Shown here piece after piece: positions 1-9,452 of a stretch of 64,000 nt of DNA; within the stretch, counting starts at the first letter, position 1, and every line of letters begins with the position of its first letter. Origin of the DNA: Sebastes aleutianus. Its lineage: Eukaryota; Chordata; Actinopteri; Perciformes; Sebastidae. The position numbers were made by a program, and so were the translations under genes. Location: the NCBI GenBank assembly GCA_916700875.1, contig CAKAKS010000038.1:9837719-9901718 (forward strand). Direction: 5' to 3'. The notes under the pieces are model-generated. The model ran no database searches, was not told the DNA's origin, and saw nothing but the letters and a program-made list of their open reading frames with translations.

Positions 1-48
1 TCATTAACTAGAATCACTCTAATAAATACAGACACGTAGAGAACCTAC

Positions 49-126
49 CTTTCTGAGCACATCTTTTAGGGTAAAGTGATCCAAAAGCAGCTTCCCAGAA
101 TACACCAGCCTCTGGTCTTTGGAGCT
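49..126 (-). CDS. herpud2: herpud2 second coding exon, partial gene (ubiquitin-like domain)
   Basis: Read on the minus strand this is a 26-codon exon, SSKDQRLVYSGKLLLDHFTL followed by KDVLRK. It is bounded by an acceptor (gatttctag) at 127 and a donor (AAG/GTAGGT) at 48. It continues in phase 0 from the exon at 2989-3135. The KDQRLVYSGKLL stretch matches the ubiquitin-like domain of HERPUD2 (human has KDQRLVYSGRLL at the same place). Herp-family proteins are ER membrane proteins with a cytosolic ubiquitin-like domain; HERPUD1 works in ER-associated degradation with the HRD1 ligase, while HERPUD2 is less studied. Codons 50-75 of the protein lie here. The downstream exons (linker, membrane segments) are beyond the left edge. 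HERPUD1 is less likely because its sequence here diverges more and the first exon favours HERPUD2. Confidence 0.95.
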
Positions 127-969
127 CTAGAAATCACAAATTATAAAGACAATGGGGTCAGGGGAGAAGAGATAATAGAATACAGTTTATTTCTAGTTAA
201 CGTTGACAAAAATGTCAACAACAACCATAAATAGCGAATTCTGAAGTGTAGATTACGACATCAAAAGGCAGAGCCTTGAGTGAGTAATGAGGATGAGATT
301 ATAGTAACCTCAATTGGAATAAGTGGGTTTTAACAGTAGATTAACCTGGTGGAGGTCAGAGTGTCCTCTTAAAGCCAACGTTCACCGTACGGCCATTCAG
401 GAATTTAAATCGCCTGCTTTAAATCCTGGCCAACTTGCGCCGAAGAACTTTTCATTCTGGGTCCAAGACGCCTAAATTACACCAACAAAAATGCAGCCCT
501 TATACAGAGATTACCCCACAGCTTTACAAGGGAGCAGTTTGACCCTGTGTGTTAGCAATGATTGCATTAGAACAAGTCACAACCAGGGAGAGAGGAAAAG
601 GTCAGATTAGCAGCACAATACAGCAGGAATCCAAACGCCTTCCTTTCATTGTGTGACGTCAAATCTACAGACTCCAAGGCTCTTTCAGCTACTGTGACTC
701 TGGAAACCTTTCACTTCAGAGAACAGCACAAGGTTAATGGCCTGTGTCACTATTATTATAATGAAACAGTAATTTGAATTGCAGAGGAAGTGTTTAAGAA
801 TTCAAACAGCATTCTACAACACCAATCAAATCTATTTCTGAGTGGAAGTGTAAATCTAACATTCAACAACAGGCAACAATGTTTGATCGCATCTTATACA
901 ACTCACTTCTTGGGGTTAAATTCTACAAACATCATACATGCATCACATGCAGGAACCCAGCTGACTATC

Positions 970-2038
970 CAGTGGTAGAATGTAACCACTGGAAGTACAT
1001 TAACTTTACTTAAGCACAATTTTGACATACTTGTACTTTGAGTATTTCCATTCTCTGCCGCTTTAACACTTTACTACATTACAGAGGGGAACATTGTACT
1101 TCCACTACATTTATTTGACAGCTGTTACTTATTACCTTTTAAATAAAAATCTAAAAAATTATATGCCTATATGATGCAGTACTAATCTTCCCAGCCAATA
1201 GTACACAAAGTATCCAAAATTGACGCCACATTGATGAACTACAACTTTAGAATGTTACATGTATTCATTAGTAATAAAAAAACAGAGCAATGTAATATTC
1301 AATAATAATATAAAACTGAAAGGAGCCATTCTGCATCATGAGTACTTTTACTTTTGATACTTTAAGTAGGGATGAACCGATTCAAATTCTTTAGTCCCGA
1401 TACCGATAACAATACCTGGGCTTTGGGTATCGGCCAGGACCGAGTACCAATCCAAAACCAGTGTTTAATTCATTATTATTATATATATATTATTATATTA
1501 TTGAGCTGTATGCCTCACTGTGTGGAAATGACTGGGATCATTCTTTTATGTATAATAAAGCAACATCAGGCTTGACTTAAACATTACTTTCATAACTTTG
1601 TAAAACAAAATGTGACAAATAAATACATAGATATAAATTTACTGAATTGTTATTTATTACTTAAAATAATAAATCGCACACCAGCTACTTGGTAAAACAT
1701 CTTCAAAATTAACAGGAATTACAAATCAAGTGAAAACTTTGTTAATGAAGCAAAAAATTAGTCAAAATTTAAACAGGACTTAAATTCCAGTATATAATGT
1801 ATATAGTATATAAACATAGAACTGAATGGAATAGATCGGCCCCATTGTCACCGATACCAGATCCAGCTATTTGAGTCAGAATCGGCCCGATATCCGATCC
1901 AGTACGAGTGCATCCCCAACTTTAAGTATACTTTGCTGATAGTAGTTCTGTACTTTTACTCAAGTAACATTAAGAATTCAGGATTTTTAGACTGTTGTAG
2001 TTCTACATAAAGGATCTGAGTACTTTTTTCCACCTCTG
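970..2038. mobile_element. Nonautonomous hAT-type element, interrupted by a nested insertion
   Basis: The ends are CAGTGGTAGAA on the left and TTCCACCTCTG on the right, imperfect inverted repeats of the CAGTGGTGG type. They are flanked by identical 8-bp target duplications TGACTATC at 962-969 and 2039-2046. The 8-bp duplication is diagnostic of the hAT superfamily. The interior has the tactttaagta / acttttactcaagtaac text of a very common fish repeat; diverged relatives lie at 32355-32932 and 44971-45990. No transposase frame is present. About 551 bp of its length is the second element at 1368-1919. Confidence 0.85.
1368..1919. mobile_element. Nested hAT-type element of the TATCGG-rich family
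   Basis: It begins AGGGATGAACCGATT and ends GAGTGCATCCCC, with ends that are inverted over GGGATG/CATCCC. It is flanked by CTTTAAGT at 1360-1367 and 1920-1927, an 8-bp duplication within a 10-bp match. The subterminal regions carry repeated cccgatacc / tatcggcc words on both sides, typical of a widespread teleost nonautonomous hAT group. It sits inside the element at 970-2038 and is therefore younger. A related piece lies at 38402-38715. Confidence 0.85.
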
Positions 2039-2499
2039 TGACTATCCATACCAAGTAACTGATGACATGTTTATGTCAGCAGTCTCTCTCTCTCACTTCC
2101 TGTTTCTTGCTGTACTATATTGTCAAACTTCCCAATATAGGCAAAAAACACTTCACACAGGATGTAACTCTTTCTTGTGATTCAACAAAGGTGATCAGCT
2201 GACTTGGATGCCAGAGGAAAGTAGGGTGGACAGAACAGAAACAGGCATTAGCATCAACACATCGTTCATGTGCAATCAGGATAGTAAATCATGTGGGATA
2301 TAGGGAACACACGAACACACTGTTGTTAAAGTCACATGCATTGAAATTCAAGGATTTGGTCAAATTTAAAACTGCAATAATTATGTTCAAAGCAAGACAT
2401 AATTCACTTCTGGGCAATATTCAAAAAATGTTTTGTGACAGGGAGGGGGGGTTATAATTTAAGAGGAAATTGAATTTTAAAAAGCATTGTGTTCGTACA

Positions 2500-2968
2500 A
2501 CAAAGAAGAGTATGTGTATTTCAGTCTGTGGGGTGGATTTGTGGAATGGGTTAGGTGATGGGTTGAAGCAGAGCACAAATATAAATCAATCAATTTAAAA
2601 AGCTATACAAAAAATATATTTTTGGGAGGTATATGTTGAGGAAGAGTTGTGATAAGGGTTGAGTTAAGGGTTGGTTTATATCTACTTTTAAACTCCGGAT
2701 GGATTTGTGGGTTGTAAGTAAACTTGGGATGCTGTTCATATATTTAATTTGGGATGTAAATAAATCGGGGATAGTTTATATATTATATTATATTATCATT
2801 CTGTGATATATGAGTTATTAGAGGAGAAGTGAGAAAAGGGTAGGGAAATATAAGTTTTACTTCTACCTACTCCTTTTCGGACACTATTACTCTTGTTTTG
2901 TTTGTTATTATTTTGTATCTGTTTTTAATTATTTTTATGTTTGAAATAAAGTTATTCATTCATTCTCA
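2500..2968 (+). mobile_element. LINE 3' end fragment, probably L2-like
   Basis: An AT-rich 3'-UTR-like stretch contains acttctacctactccttttcgg and ends in tgaaataaagttattcattcattc. That layout (polyadenylation-like AATAAA then ATTC repeats) is usual for L2-clade LINE tails in fish. It is antisense to herpud2. The left limit is approximate and no reverse transcriptase frame remains. Confidence 0.5.
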
Positions 2969-2988
2969 ATCTCAGCAGCTTTACTCAC

Positions 2989-3135
2989 TGGTTTGCTGGG
3001 GTATACATCTGAGATGTGGGCTTTGAGTTTCTCCACAGTCCAGGTCTGGGAGCAGTTGATGGTCTGGTCATCGTACTTCTGGTTGGGCGCCCTGATGACA
3101 AGGGTAACAGGACCGTCCACAACACCCTGATCCAT
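2989..3135 (-). CDS. herpud2: herpud2 first coding exon (start of ubiquitin-like domain)
   Basis: On the minus strand ATG at 3135-3133 opens 49 codons that begin MDQGVVDGPVTLVIRAPNQK and end ISDVYPSKP. The exon then meets a GTGAGT donor at 2988. Human HERPUD2 starts MDQ and carries the closely matching IPVTLIIKAPNQKYSDQT and LSNVYPSKP, with the same exon end in phase 0. The start is favoured by its context, GTCATGG, with G at -3 and +4. The product is an ER membrane protein with a cytosolic N-terminal ubiquitin-like domain. In human, HERPUD2 lies between TBX20 and SEPTIN7; neither was detected here. Confidence 0.96.
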
Positions 3136-3308
3136 GACTCAAAACCATTTGTCTCCAGTGGAAAAACAATAGAAAGATCCGGACTGCCCTGTTGTCAGGG
3201 GGGTACTGGCTACAGTCCTCCCTAGTAGTTTTCTAGTGTGTTCCTGACATCTTTTAATGTTATTGTAAAGTCTGATGTTGCTAATCTGCAGACACACACA
3301 GCTGGATC
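3136..3308 (-). other. herpud2: herpud2 5' UTR in exon 2, with upstream ATGs
   Basis: The exon extends upstream of the start codon to a good acceptor: pyrimidine-rich ttttccttcctctcctcag ends at 3309. The main frame has an in-frame TAG upstream, so this stretch is noncoding for Herpud2. It holds a 5-codon upstream ORF (ATG at 3250, reading MSGTH-stop). It also holds an ATG at 3148-3146 whose 26-codon frame runs through the main start and stops at TGA near 3068. Confidence 0.8.
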
Positions 3309-3687
3309 CTGAGGAGAGGAAGGAAAACATGAGGTTAGCGTGATCCCAAAGACCTATTTTAAAACAAATTTCTCAGGTCCATTCTTACTCAACCCGTCAA
3401 TCTCTAGATCTTCATTCTCCTAAATTCCTCACTAGTAGAGGTCAGTTTTCGATAGGATTTAGGGGAACCAAATTATGGAGTAGCTTTTCACATCTGTCTG
3501 TCAAATGTTTCAAAAGTCGCTTAAAGGGTCATTTAATTGCTGTCTTGTAATTGCTTTTCCCTCCATGTTGTCCATGTATCTGTTTTTATGTTTTTTTATT
3601 TTTTCCTTCTCACAATGTTGTTTGAAGAAGTCTTTATAGATATTTAAATCAATATCCCCCTCATAAACACTAACCATACACTTCCAT

Positions 3688-3942
3688 GCAACACACACAC
3701 ACTTATCTTTTTTGATATATTTACTGTATTGTTATTGTTGTTATTATATATATCTACTCCTAATTGTTTTGTTATCACTATTATGTATTTATATTAATCT
3801 TGTCTTTAGGTGAAGGCTTCAGATAAGCCCAGTGGGTTTTTTGCCTCTTCCTGCACTTTATATTTTTCATTTATTTTTTTGTTATGTTGTATAGTCTTAA
3901 AATGTGGAAAATAAATAAACAAATAAACACCAAAATTACAGA

Positions 3943-3980
<38 letters not shown>

Positions 3981-4110
3981 TCTTTTTTGATACATTTACT
4001 ATATTGTTATTGTTGTTATTATATATATATATATATATATATCTTGTCCTAATTGTTTTGTTATCACTATTATGTAGTCATATTATTTCTTTATATTAAT
4101 CTTGTCTAAA
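3688..4110 (+). repeat. Direct duplication with CA runs and a LINE-like tail between copies
   Basis: Copy 1 (about 3688-3810) and copy 2 (about 3944-4110) share a CA run followed by ttttttgata-atttactrtattg, a TA stretch and aattgttttgttatcactattatg. Between them, 3800-3938 (gcccagtgggttttttgcc to ggaaaataaataaac) resembles an L2-type LINE 3' end on the plus strand. Copy 2 has expanded CA (3944-3977) and TA (4021-4042) runs. Confidence 0.7.
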
Positions 4111-4125
4111 CATGTATCGTTTATT

Positions 4126-6413
4126 AGTTAGAGATCTATTACAGACGAGTAACGTGTTGCCTCTGTCAACACACACATCTGGTGCTGGGGTTAGGGTTTT
4201 TTAATGGGTTATGTATGAATAATTGTGATGTGTTTTGTTTTTGGTCTGAGGGGTCTTACTTGTCTGTCTGTCTATGGTAACACAGTATGTCTATTGGATG
4301 TGTACTTTCTCTCAAACTGAGCTGCCTATGGATGCAAAATGAATTTCAGTGCAAACTAACAATAAAGTTGTATCTTATGAGGGAAAATAGTGTTTAAATT
4401 ACACCATAGCTTCTGGAGGAGCTCTGTTTTTGGTGGGAAGGAGGGTACTGTTCACAGTACTGTACTTTGTTATCATCATCTATGGTAGTTATTTGCATAA
4501 AAGCGCACAATTCAAATGATTAGGAAATAAATTATTATATTTCTATTTTCTTTTTGGGGAATTAGTAGTTTTAATTATATATTATTATTATTATATTAGA
4601 GTGTTAAACAGGTCATAATTCTCTGTATTATCTGTTTTATATTGATGTGAAAACATCTTCAAACAACTGGATTTATTCACCTATGGTAGTTATTTGCATA
4701 AAAGCACACAATTCAAATGATTAGGAAATAAATTATTGTATTTCTATTTTCTTTTTGAGACATTAGTAGTTTTAATTATATATTATTATATTAGAGTGTT
4801 AAACAGGTCATAATTCTCTCTATTATCTGTTTTATATTGATGTGAAAACATCTTCAAACAACTGGATTTATTCAAGTTAGAGGTCTATTACAGACGAGTA
4901 ACGTGTTGCCACTGTCAACACACACATCTGGTGCTGGGGTTAGGGTTTTTTAATGGGTTATGTATGAATAATTGTGATGTGTTTTGTTTTTGGTCTGAGG
5001 GGTCTTACTTGTCTGTCTGTCTATGGTAACACAGTATGTCTATTGGATGTGTACTTTCTCTCAAACTGAGCTGCCTATGGATGCAAAATGAATTTCAGTG
5101 CAAACTAACAATAAAGTTGTATCTTATGAGGGAAAATAGTGTTTAAATTACATCATAGCTTCTGGAGGAGCTCTGTTTTTGGTGGGAAGGAGGGTACTGT
5201 TCACAGTACTGTACTTTGTTATTATCATCTATGGTAGTTATTTGCATAAAAGCACACAATTCAAATGATTAGGAAATAAATTATTATATTTCTATTTTCT
5301 TTTTGGGGAATTAGTAGTTTTAATTATATATTATTATTATATTAGAGTGTTAAACAGGTCATAATTCTCTGTATTATGTTTTATATTGATGTGAAAACAT
5401 CTTCAAACAACTGGATTTATTCACCTATGGTAGTTATTTGCATAAAAGCACACAATTCAAATGATTAGGAAATAAATTATATTTCTATTTTCTTTTTGAG
5501 GCATTAGTAGTTTTAATTATATATTATTATATTAGAGTGTTAAACAGGTCATAATTCTCTGTATTATCTGTTTTATATTGATGTGAAAACATCTTCAAAC
5601 AACTGGATTTATTCAAGTTAGAGATCTATTACAGAGGAGTAACGTGTTGCCACTGTCAACACACACATCTGGTCCTGGGGTTAGGGTTTTTTAATGGGTT
5701 ATGTATGAATAATTGTGATGTGTTTTGTTTTTGGTCTGATGGGTCTTACTTGCCGTCTGTCTATGGTAACAGTATGTCTATTGTATGTGTAATTTCTCTC
5801 AAACTGAGCTGCCTATGGATGCAAAATGAATTTCAGTGCAAACTGACAATAAAGTTGTATCATATGAGGGAAAATAGTGTTTCAATTACACCATAGCTTC
5901 TGGAGGAGCTCTGTTTTTGGTGGGAAGGAGGGTACTGTTCACAGTACTGTACTTTGTTATCATCATCTATGGTAGTTATTTGCATAAAAGCACACAATTC
6001 AAATGATTAGGAAATAAATTATATTTCTATTTTCTTTTTGGGGAATTAGTAGTTTTAATTATATATTATTATTATTATATTAGAGTGTTAAACAGGTCAT
6101 AATTCTCTGTATTATGTTTTATATTGATGTGAAAACATCTTCAAACAACTGGATTTATTCACCTATGGTAGTTATTTGCATAAAAGCACACAATTCAAAT
6201 GATTAGGAAATAAATTATTGTATTTCTATTTTCTTTTTGAGACATTAGTAGTTTTAATTATATATTTTTATATTAGAGTGTTAAACAGGTCATAATTCTC
6301 TCTATTATCTGTTTTATATTGATGTGAAAACATCTTCAAACAACTGGATTTATTCAAGTTAGAGATCTATTACAGAGGAGTAACGTGTTGCCATGTCAAC
6401 ACACACATCTGGA
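4126..6413 (+). repeat. Higher-order tandem array, three units of about 740-750 bp plus a partial fourth
   Basis: Units start at agttagag: 4126, 4875, 5616 and 6357 (lengths 749, 741, 741, then 57 bp). Each unit is an A segment (gagtaacgtgttgcc to tactttgttat) followed by two tandem B segments of about 195 bp that begin ctatggtagttatttgc and end ggatttattca. B1 copies start near 4481, 5230 and 5967; B2 copies near 4681, 5425 and 6163. B1 copies share ggggaattagtag and B2 copies share gag-cattagtag, so equivalent positions across units match better than neighbours do. Units are nearly identical by eye. Confidence 0.95.
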
Positions 6414-6790
6414 TCTGAACACACCGTTACAGTAACATCTGACAGATGATTAACAGGTTAGCTAATGCGGTCTGTACTCAACAATACACATACAATTAAC
6501 AAGTCAAACGTTTAATGACAACTAACTTTACACTGTTATAACGAGCTCGTGCAGGTTAATAGAGACGTAACGACATGAAACAACATTAAACCAACAGCTG
6601 GCTGCTTTAGTAGAGTATTTACCTGGCTAAGCTAACAAGCTAACGGTAGCATCAGTAGGTTTTCTGCTTCTAATATCATTCAGAGATGTTATCTATCTCA
6701 CTTAGCTAGCCACATTGACAGGATATAGTGTTATAAAGATGTTGGTCTCAATTAGAGGAGTGTAATAGCTTGTTTGCCTACCTTGTTTAC

Positions 6791-6900
6791 CTCCCAGTGA
6801 CATAAATACACAGCTTCTACTTGTTGTAACTCCTCTAGTCCTGTCTGAACCTTGGTGGTGCTCTTCTTCGTTGGTGTTGTCGACATTCAGTGTTTACGGC
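6791..6900 (-). other. herpud2: Candidate herpud2 leader exon 1 with a short upstream ORF
   Basis: On the minus strand a CG-containing stretch ends in a plausible donor (CTGGGAG/GTAAAC). An ATG at 6886-6884 opens 32 codons (MSTTPTKKST... ending YLCHWE) exactly to the donor. Spliced in phase 0 onto 3308, the frame would add 28 codons and stop at a TAG near 3222, well before the Herpud2 start. It could therefore be a 60-codon upstream ORF. I recognise no protein family in it. The exon's 5' limit is unknown and the link to herpud2 is inferred from position, splice sites and the missing leader. Confidence 0.45.
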
Positions 6901-6971
6901 GCATTACCGCCACCCAGCGGTAGACGTGAGTTACTGCAGAGGCGTTATGATTAAATCCAGTGTGGGCCATT
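6900..6971 (-). promoter_or_regulatory. herpud2: Possible herpud2 promoter segment
   Basis: A short GC-richer stretch (gccgccacccagcggtagacg read on plus, in pieces) lies between the candidate leader exon and the repeat stack that starts near 6972. No TATA box is evident. If the leader exon is right, the core promoter is here or within repeat-derived DNA further right. Confidence 0.25.
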
Positions 6972-7015
6972 CAGTCCCAGCAATTCAATTTCATATAAAA
7001 ATGTGCAGTTCAATG

Positions 7016-7710
7016 GGACTATTTGTAACTTTCAGAAATGCTTCTTAACAGCGACACCTGTGGCCGTGAAATCAACGAAAGTCAGCGTCGGGCTCGCGCT
7101 TGCTCGCTCTAAATATACCTGAACGAGCATCGCTCAAAACAGTGAGGCGACACACGTCAGCTAAAACCACAATATCACTTTATATTTCAGCTGCTTGGCA
7201 GTAATGTTAGCTGACCAGACGAAGGTCTCTCCATGAACATGATTTAGATCTGATCCTAGTGTTGGCTTTTCCTGCCTAAGTGCAGGCTGAAGCAGCGGGG
7301 CTCTGCAGCGTGTCTCCCTGCTCTCTCCGCCCGCAGCCGGAGAGAGCAGAGGAGACACCGGCACCCGGTTGGTAACGAGAGGGTAACGTAACTCTCTGAA
7401 GAGCTCCGTCACTTCACAAGACACGGGAAAGCTCTGTTGGTCTGGAGGAACTGCAGCATTTATTTCTGCACAAACGTCCCCTGTACATTCACTAGATATT
7501 CTCAGAGCTAAACTAACTCTTCTGCAGTGTGGAGTGAGCGCGCGTTCACGTCTAGAGGTGGAGCGAGACAGAGAGGACGCACGCGCATTCTGAGTGAAGG
7601 AGAGCAGGCAGCGGAGACGAGGCTCCAGCCACACGCGAGCGCGCATATGCGAACGCACATGTGTGGCGACCCGCTACATTTATACGCTTAAAAAGTTACA
7701 AATAGTCCCT
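7016..7710. mobile_element. Family B terminal-inverted-repeat element, first copy
   Basis: The left end GGACTATTTGTAACTTT is inverted at the right end (AAAGTTACAAATAGTCC). TTCAATG flanks it on both sides (7009-7015, 7711-7717). The interior is CG-rich with several palindromic words (gcgcgc, cgcccgcagccgg), and part of it (about 7025-7160) is homologous in reverse to 45595-45738. A 165-codon minus-strand frame at 7161-7658 is arginine-rich with no recognisable domain, and I judge it fortuitous. Confidence 0.75.
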
Positions 7711-7730
7711 TTCAATGCTTGATGAATATA

Positions 7731-8269
7731 TGCACCTGGTGGCACATAGGGCAAGGACTAAGGATCTCCACTCATCTCTGTTGTTTGCTTTCTTCTCAAT
7801 GCTGTTCCAGCTGTATCCTCTCGTCTTCATCTCTCCTTCGATGGTTCGCCTCCACGTTGTTTTGGGCCTCCCTCTTTTGCGTTTTCCCCTCTGGTGTCCC
7901 AACGCAATGCCACTTTTGTCATGTCATCAGACGGTTTCCTTAATACATGTCCAAGCCATCTCCATCTTCTTCTTATCAATATTGTTTCCATGTCCAAGCA
8001 ACCCTGTCCTTTTGTGTAGTTCATGGTTTGTGATCTTCCTAGGCCAGCATATCCTCATGATCTTTCTGAGGCGGGTATTGTGAAAGCTGGAAAGCTTGCC
8101 TATATGTCTCTTTCAGTCATTTTCCAGCACTCAGCACCATATAGAAGGACAGATAGTACACAACTGTTGTATAACTTTATCTTGGTGTTTCTAGTTATGT
8201 GTGTCGACTTCCAGATGTTTCCAAGTCTTAGAAATGCTGTCCTTGCTTTTCCTAATCCTAATTACTGTG
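7731..8269 (-). pseudogene. Decayed non-LTR retrotransposon, C-terminal end of reverse transcriptase ORF
   Basis: Minus-strand frames spell the typical LINE C-terminus in broken pieces: SVLLYG-like words near 8120, then RRRWRWLGHVLRKPSDDMTK, a frameshift, and GKRKRGRPKTTWRR followed by WRSLVLALCATR. The W-GH--R ... GRP-TTWRR ... WR-LV--LC pattern follows the RT domain in several LINE clades (RTE/Nimb-like); the clade is not resolved. Stops and frameshifts break it. TTGATGAATATA at 7719-7730 and 8270-8281 is a 12-bp target duplication. The copy is 5'-truncated and has almost no 3' UTR. Confidence 0.85.
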
Positions 8270-8421
8270 TTGATGAATATAAAGACAGTGTTATTGCCCA
8301 TCTTGACATACAAAATAATTACTAAATAATGTGATTTAATAATCACTTTTTTCATGTCCCACAACTGTGGTCTCAATGTTAAGATATGTAAAATGAGCTA
8401 ATTCAATTATAATATGACTTA

Positions 8422-8923
8422 AGTCCCAGAAATTCAATTTGATATAAAAATTTGCAGTGCAATGCTTGATGAATATATACACAGTGTTATTGCCCATCTT
8501 GACATAAAAAATATTTACTATAAAAAAATATTTAGGGACCCAAAGGGAGGGATTTGGGGGTGGGATGAGGGTGGCGCAGAAGTTTTTATTTAAATGATTT
8601 TTTGTTGTTTGTTTTTCTTTTTTCTTCTTCCTGTTTGTTTGTTTTTTTGTTTTCTTTTTCTGTGGCTACTTGCCAATTTTGTATTGATTAGTACATGGAC
8701 ATTTGTGATTATATTCTTTTACTCTAATGGTGATCTATCAATTTGTAACCCCACCCTATATAATTATGCTTAAATACCAATACAAAATTGATCACAAAAA
8801 AGATTTACTAAATAATGTAATTTAATAAAATGTATGGGTCCAAACATCACTTTTTTCATGTCCCACAACTGTGTTCTCAATGTTAAGATATGTAAAATGA
8901 GCTAATTCAATTATAATATGACA
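8422..8923. repeat. Host repeat S copy 2, with a 275-bp insertion
   Basis: This is a tandem partner of the copy that starts at 6972. It is interrupted at 8521-8795 by a segment flanked by AAAAAATATTTACTA (8506-8520) and AAAAAAGATTTACTA (8796-8810). That is a 15-bp duplication with one mismatch, the size expected of a retroposed piece. I do not recognise the insert (ggacccaaagggaggg ... ccaatacaaaattgatcac). Confidence 0.75.
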
Positions 8924-9452
8924 TTATTTCAAATGGAACTGTTTCATTTACATATTACTTTTACTTACACCATATTAAAATTATTTTTTTGTTTACAAAT
9001 TATTTTATATGATGACACTTCTGAGTCCTTATGGCAACACTGTACAAAAGCCTCAGTAAAAGTTTTATTCGAAGCCAAACAAATCTAGTTTCTGCAGAAA
9101 CAGAAGTAAATAAGTGAGCATGGGTGACAGGTTGTGATCAAGCCAAGAGAGAACAGGAAGTTCTGCCACATAAAAACCACAACCTAAATTGGTCTATTAT
9201 GTCCTTCAATGAAAAACTGAGAATAAATGTGTTCAATCTGCTCTGAAAATGGGTTAACCTACTTCCACTTGAGTCATAAAACTCAAGAGACCTTGCAGAA
9301 CCTTGGACAAAACAAAACTTCCAGACTACTATTTCCTGAGTAGACAAGAGCCTGGCATTATTCCTCCTGTTGTAATGTCCTTGCCATGATGTTGCTTGTG
9401 TGTTACATTGCAGCATATCAGTGTTTTTATGGAACAGAGGAGTGTTATTGGG
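8924..9452. other. Unassigned single-copy-like segment
   Basis: I see no repeat family, exon or RNA gene here. A 106-codon minus-strand frame (9138-9458) has no recognisable motif and no convincing splice sites. Confidence 0.5.

Larger units (their letters stand above)
127..2988 (-). other. herpud2: herpud2 intron between coding exons 1 and 2
   Basis: This 2.86-kb intron has a GTGAGT donor at 2988-2983 and a TAG acceptor at 127-129, minus strand. It carries a hAT element nested in another (970-2038) and a LINE 3' tail (about 2500-2968). I see no recognisable element in 127-969 or 2047-2490. Confidence 0.9.
3309..6790 (-). other. herpud2: Candidate herpud2 intron 1
   Basis: If the donor GTAAAC at 6790-6785 pairs with the acceptor at 3309-3311, this is a 3.5-kb leader intron. 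It contains a CA-linked direct duplication, a LINE tail and the tandem array at 4126-6413. The donor-proximal part (6414-6790) looks single-copy. 3310-3687 holds nothing recognised. Confidence 0.55.
6972..8415. repeat. Host repeat S copy 1, split by two insertions
   Basis: Pieces 6972-7015, 7718-7730 and 8282-8415 join into a sequence matching copy 2 at 8422-8923. Shared words are gtcccag-aattcaattt, gcttgatgaatata, gttattgcccatcttgac, ttcatgtcccacaactgtg and gagctaattcaattataat. The breaks are the element at 7016-7710 and the LINE piece at 7731-8269. Confidence 0.8.

Noticed and set aside
3139..3330. 63-codon minus ORF ending just upstream of the herpud2 start
   Set aside because: It crosses the exon 2 acceptor and is a chance frame in intron plus 5' UTR; the spliced reading is in a different frame.
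7161..7658. 165-codon minus-strand ORF, longest in the window
   Set aside because: It lies wholly inside the GC-rich interior of a terminal-inverted-repeat element, is arginine-rich with no motif, and is not preserved in the second B copy.
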